Notes under the pieces: generated by a model
The model's input: only the letters and a program-made list of their open reading frames with translations
The model's database searches: none
What the model was told of the DNA's origin: nothing
Part shown: positions 5,205 through 5,985 of the stretch, in pieces
Numbering within the stretch: the stretch's first letter is position 1
Layout of the letters: each line of letters begins with the position of its first letter
Source: a bacterium
GTDB taxonomy: Bacteria; Patescibacteriota; Patescibacteriia; Patescibacteriales; GWC2-42-12
Direction: 5' to 3'
Length of the DNA stretch: 5,985 nucleotides
NCBI GenBank assembly: GCA_030655095.1
Contig: JAURWF010000041.1
Coordinates: 1 to 5,985 of the forward strand
Translations under genes and position numbers: made by a program

Positions 5205-5215
5205 CATTGCGGTCG
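5199..5215 (+). other. Left half of an attC at the array's right edge
   Basis: GCATAACATTGCGGTCG starts with the same R'' box and next bases as the azoreductase attC (GCATAACATGGCGCTC) and overlaps the hydrolase stop in the same way. The AAAGGGACGC arm, the usual loop and a matching GTTRRRY partner are not seen downstream (GTTAATT at 5297 is a poor fit). The site looks truncated. Confidence 0.45.
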
Positions 5216-5256
5216 ACCCACATGACTTTTGTCGGGAAATCCGGAGTAGGGGACAA

Positions 5257-5287
5257 CGGCTCAGGCAAAGACTTTGCTCTTGAGCCG
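5257..5287 (+). repeat. Long hairpin at array right flank
   Basis: CGGCTCA (5257-5263) pairs with TGAGCCG (5281-5287), and GCAAAG (5265-5270) with CTTTGC (5272-5277): 13 base pairs broken by a G/TCT internal loop. No T-run follows, so intrinsic termination is doubtful. It lies 52 bases after the hydrolase stop. Confidence 0.6.
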
Positions 5288-5302
5288 ATACATCACGTTA
5301 AT

Positions 5303-5325
5303 TGCCGCCAAAATCAATGGCGGCA
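5303..5325. repeat. Inverted repeat TGCCGCCA / TGGCGGCA with a further direct copy
   Basis: TGCCGCCA (5303-5310) and TGGCGGCA (5318-5325) are perfect 8-base inverted complements around AAATCAA. TGCCGCCA recurs at 5343-5350, and AAATCAAT, which follows the first copy, recurs at 5331-5338. The spacing would suit a DNA-binding protein, or the stretch may be a duplicated remnant. Confidence 0.5.
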
Positions 5326-5389
5326 CATCCAAATCAATTGACTGCCGCCAGGCAGGGCAAGCACAGTCTTTCAGTCCACGCTTACAGAC

Positions 5390-5452
5390 TTGTCAATTAG
5401 CGCGTCTACGTCATAAAACAGTCATATTCATGTCATACAATGAACCTATGAC
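5390..5452 (+). promoter_or_regulatory. Candidate promoter/operator region upstream of gspC
   Basis: GTCAT occurs three times at 11-base intervals (5410, 5421, 5432), one helical turn apart, and its complement ATGAC is at 5448-5452. TTGTCA (5390-5395) with CATAAA (5412-5417), 16 bases apart, is a possible promoter, and TACAAT (5436-5441) is another possible -10. The gspC start is at 5487. No regulator can be named. Confidence 0.35.
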
Positions 5453-5486
5453 AAAAATATATGCTTACTAAGGTTTATGTTCAGAC

Positions 5487-5985
5487 GTGTTTAAATTCGC
5501 AGTTCTGCCAAGCCGATCCATGCCGCATGCCGCGCTGATCCCTGCGTTAGCCTATTTCCTCTATGTAGCCGTTTCAACCATTCAGGCTTCCGGCCATCCC
5601 GGGTTTGCGGTCGCTCTAGCCGCTGAATCAGAACCGTTCGATCCGGACAAAACCGAAACAAAACCAATGGATTTTCTGGTTATCAAAGATTGGCATTTGT
5701 TTGGGGAACCGGCAGCCATATCCCCTCAACATAGTGAGCAGCACGAAACGCCCCAAGAAACGCAACAGCAACTCAAATTGTTGGGCGTTTTTTTTTTTGC
5801 CCGATCAAAAAAATGCCAGCTATGCGATTATCGAGGCAGATGACCATTTACAAAAAAAATACCGTCCGGGCGAAGAATTACCGGGCGGCTCCACTTTGCA
5901 ATCGATAGCGAAAGAGCAGGTGATGCTGCTGCGCAATAATCAACGCGAATCCCTTTCCATGGACAGGAAAAAAACGGGCTTGCTG
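5487..5985 (+). CDS. gspC: Type II secretion protein C (GspC), apparent frameshift, 3' end outside window
   Basis: GspC is an inner-membrane protein whose periplasmic HR domain contacts the secretin GspD. Here the order is: short N-terminus, membrane helix at about residues 16-34, a low-complexity periplasmic linker, DWHLFG (68-73, a GspC hallmark), then the HR-domain start LKLLGVFF (96-103). In frame the protein would stop at TGA 5841-5843 after 118 residues. The HR domain resumes in the next frame as DQKNASYAIIEADDHLQKKY, followed by RPGEELPGGSTLQSI, and stays open to the window end. Dropping one T from the eleven at 5788-5798 gives VFFLPDQKNASYAII; dropping an A from the seven at 5807-5813 also restores it. 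This may be an assembly error, a real pseudogene or slippage. The GTG start at 5487 is chosen because in-frame TAA is at 5469; AAGG (5470-5473) is rather far upstream, and ATG 5520 is an alternative. Confidence 0.82.

Noticed and set aside
5274..5471. 65-codon plus-strand frame before gspC
   Set aside because: It crosses inverted repeats and phased GTCAT words, and shows no family resemblance or ribosome site.
1..5985. CRISPR array, tRNA or rRNA gene
   Set aside because: No regularly spaced short repeats and no tRNA- or rRNA-like segments were seen on either strand.

Overview
The window looks like a chromosomal piece of a gammaproteobacterium. It carries a type II secretion gene (gspC), the tail of a PhzF-family gene, and between them a run of integron-type gene cassettes. 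The beta-lactamase closely resembles the OXA-50 group that I recall from Pseudomonas. The exact genus is not determinable from the sequence; a Pseudomonas relative or a methanotroph-like gammaproteobacterium would both fit. No integrase gene is visible, so within this window the array is a cluster of attC sites without intI (CALIN-like); an integrase could lie outside.

Layout. 1-249 is the 3' end of a PhzF-like isomerase/epimerase gene. 262-377 is copy 1 of a repeat that holds a promoter-like sequence and ends in a GTTAGGC core. 425-1081 is an FMN-dependent NADH-azoreductase, followed by a clear attC (1076-1198). 1217-1570 is a small membrane protein (DUF962/Mpo1-like) and 1611-2393 an OXA-50-like class D beta-lactamase, followed by a terminator-like hairpin. 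2518-3003 is a DUF1772-type four-helix membrane protein whose stop codon runs into a decayed attC-like stretch with a second terminator. 3131-3711 has no convincing gene: it contains an orphan strong terminator, a cluster of palindromes and copy 2 of the repeat. 3712-4182 is an AT-rich, single-helix membrane protein of unknown function, followed by a second clear attC (4249-4371). 4368-5204 is an alpha/beta hydrolase whose 3' end carries only the left half of an attC. 5205-5486 is the right flank of the array with inverted repeats and phased GTCAT repeats. 5487 to the window end is gspC, interrupted by an apparent one-base frameshift beside a run of eleven T.

How it works together. The cassette genes (azoreductase, beta-lactamase, membrane proteins, hydrolase) are all in the same orientation and do not form one pathway. 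They look like an accessory collection inserted between phzF and gspC. The two clear attC sites share sequence in both arms and in the loop. The stop codons of the azoreductase and the hydrolase lie inside R''-like GCATAAC boxes, as expected for cassettes. The most unusual structure is the promoter-bearing repeat found twice in direct orientation, each copy immediately before a cassette gene. The copies agree up to GTTAG and then diverge, exactly where integron recombination would switch partners.
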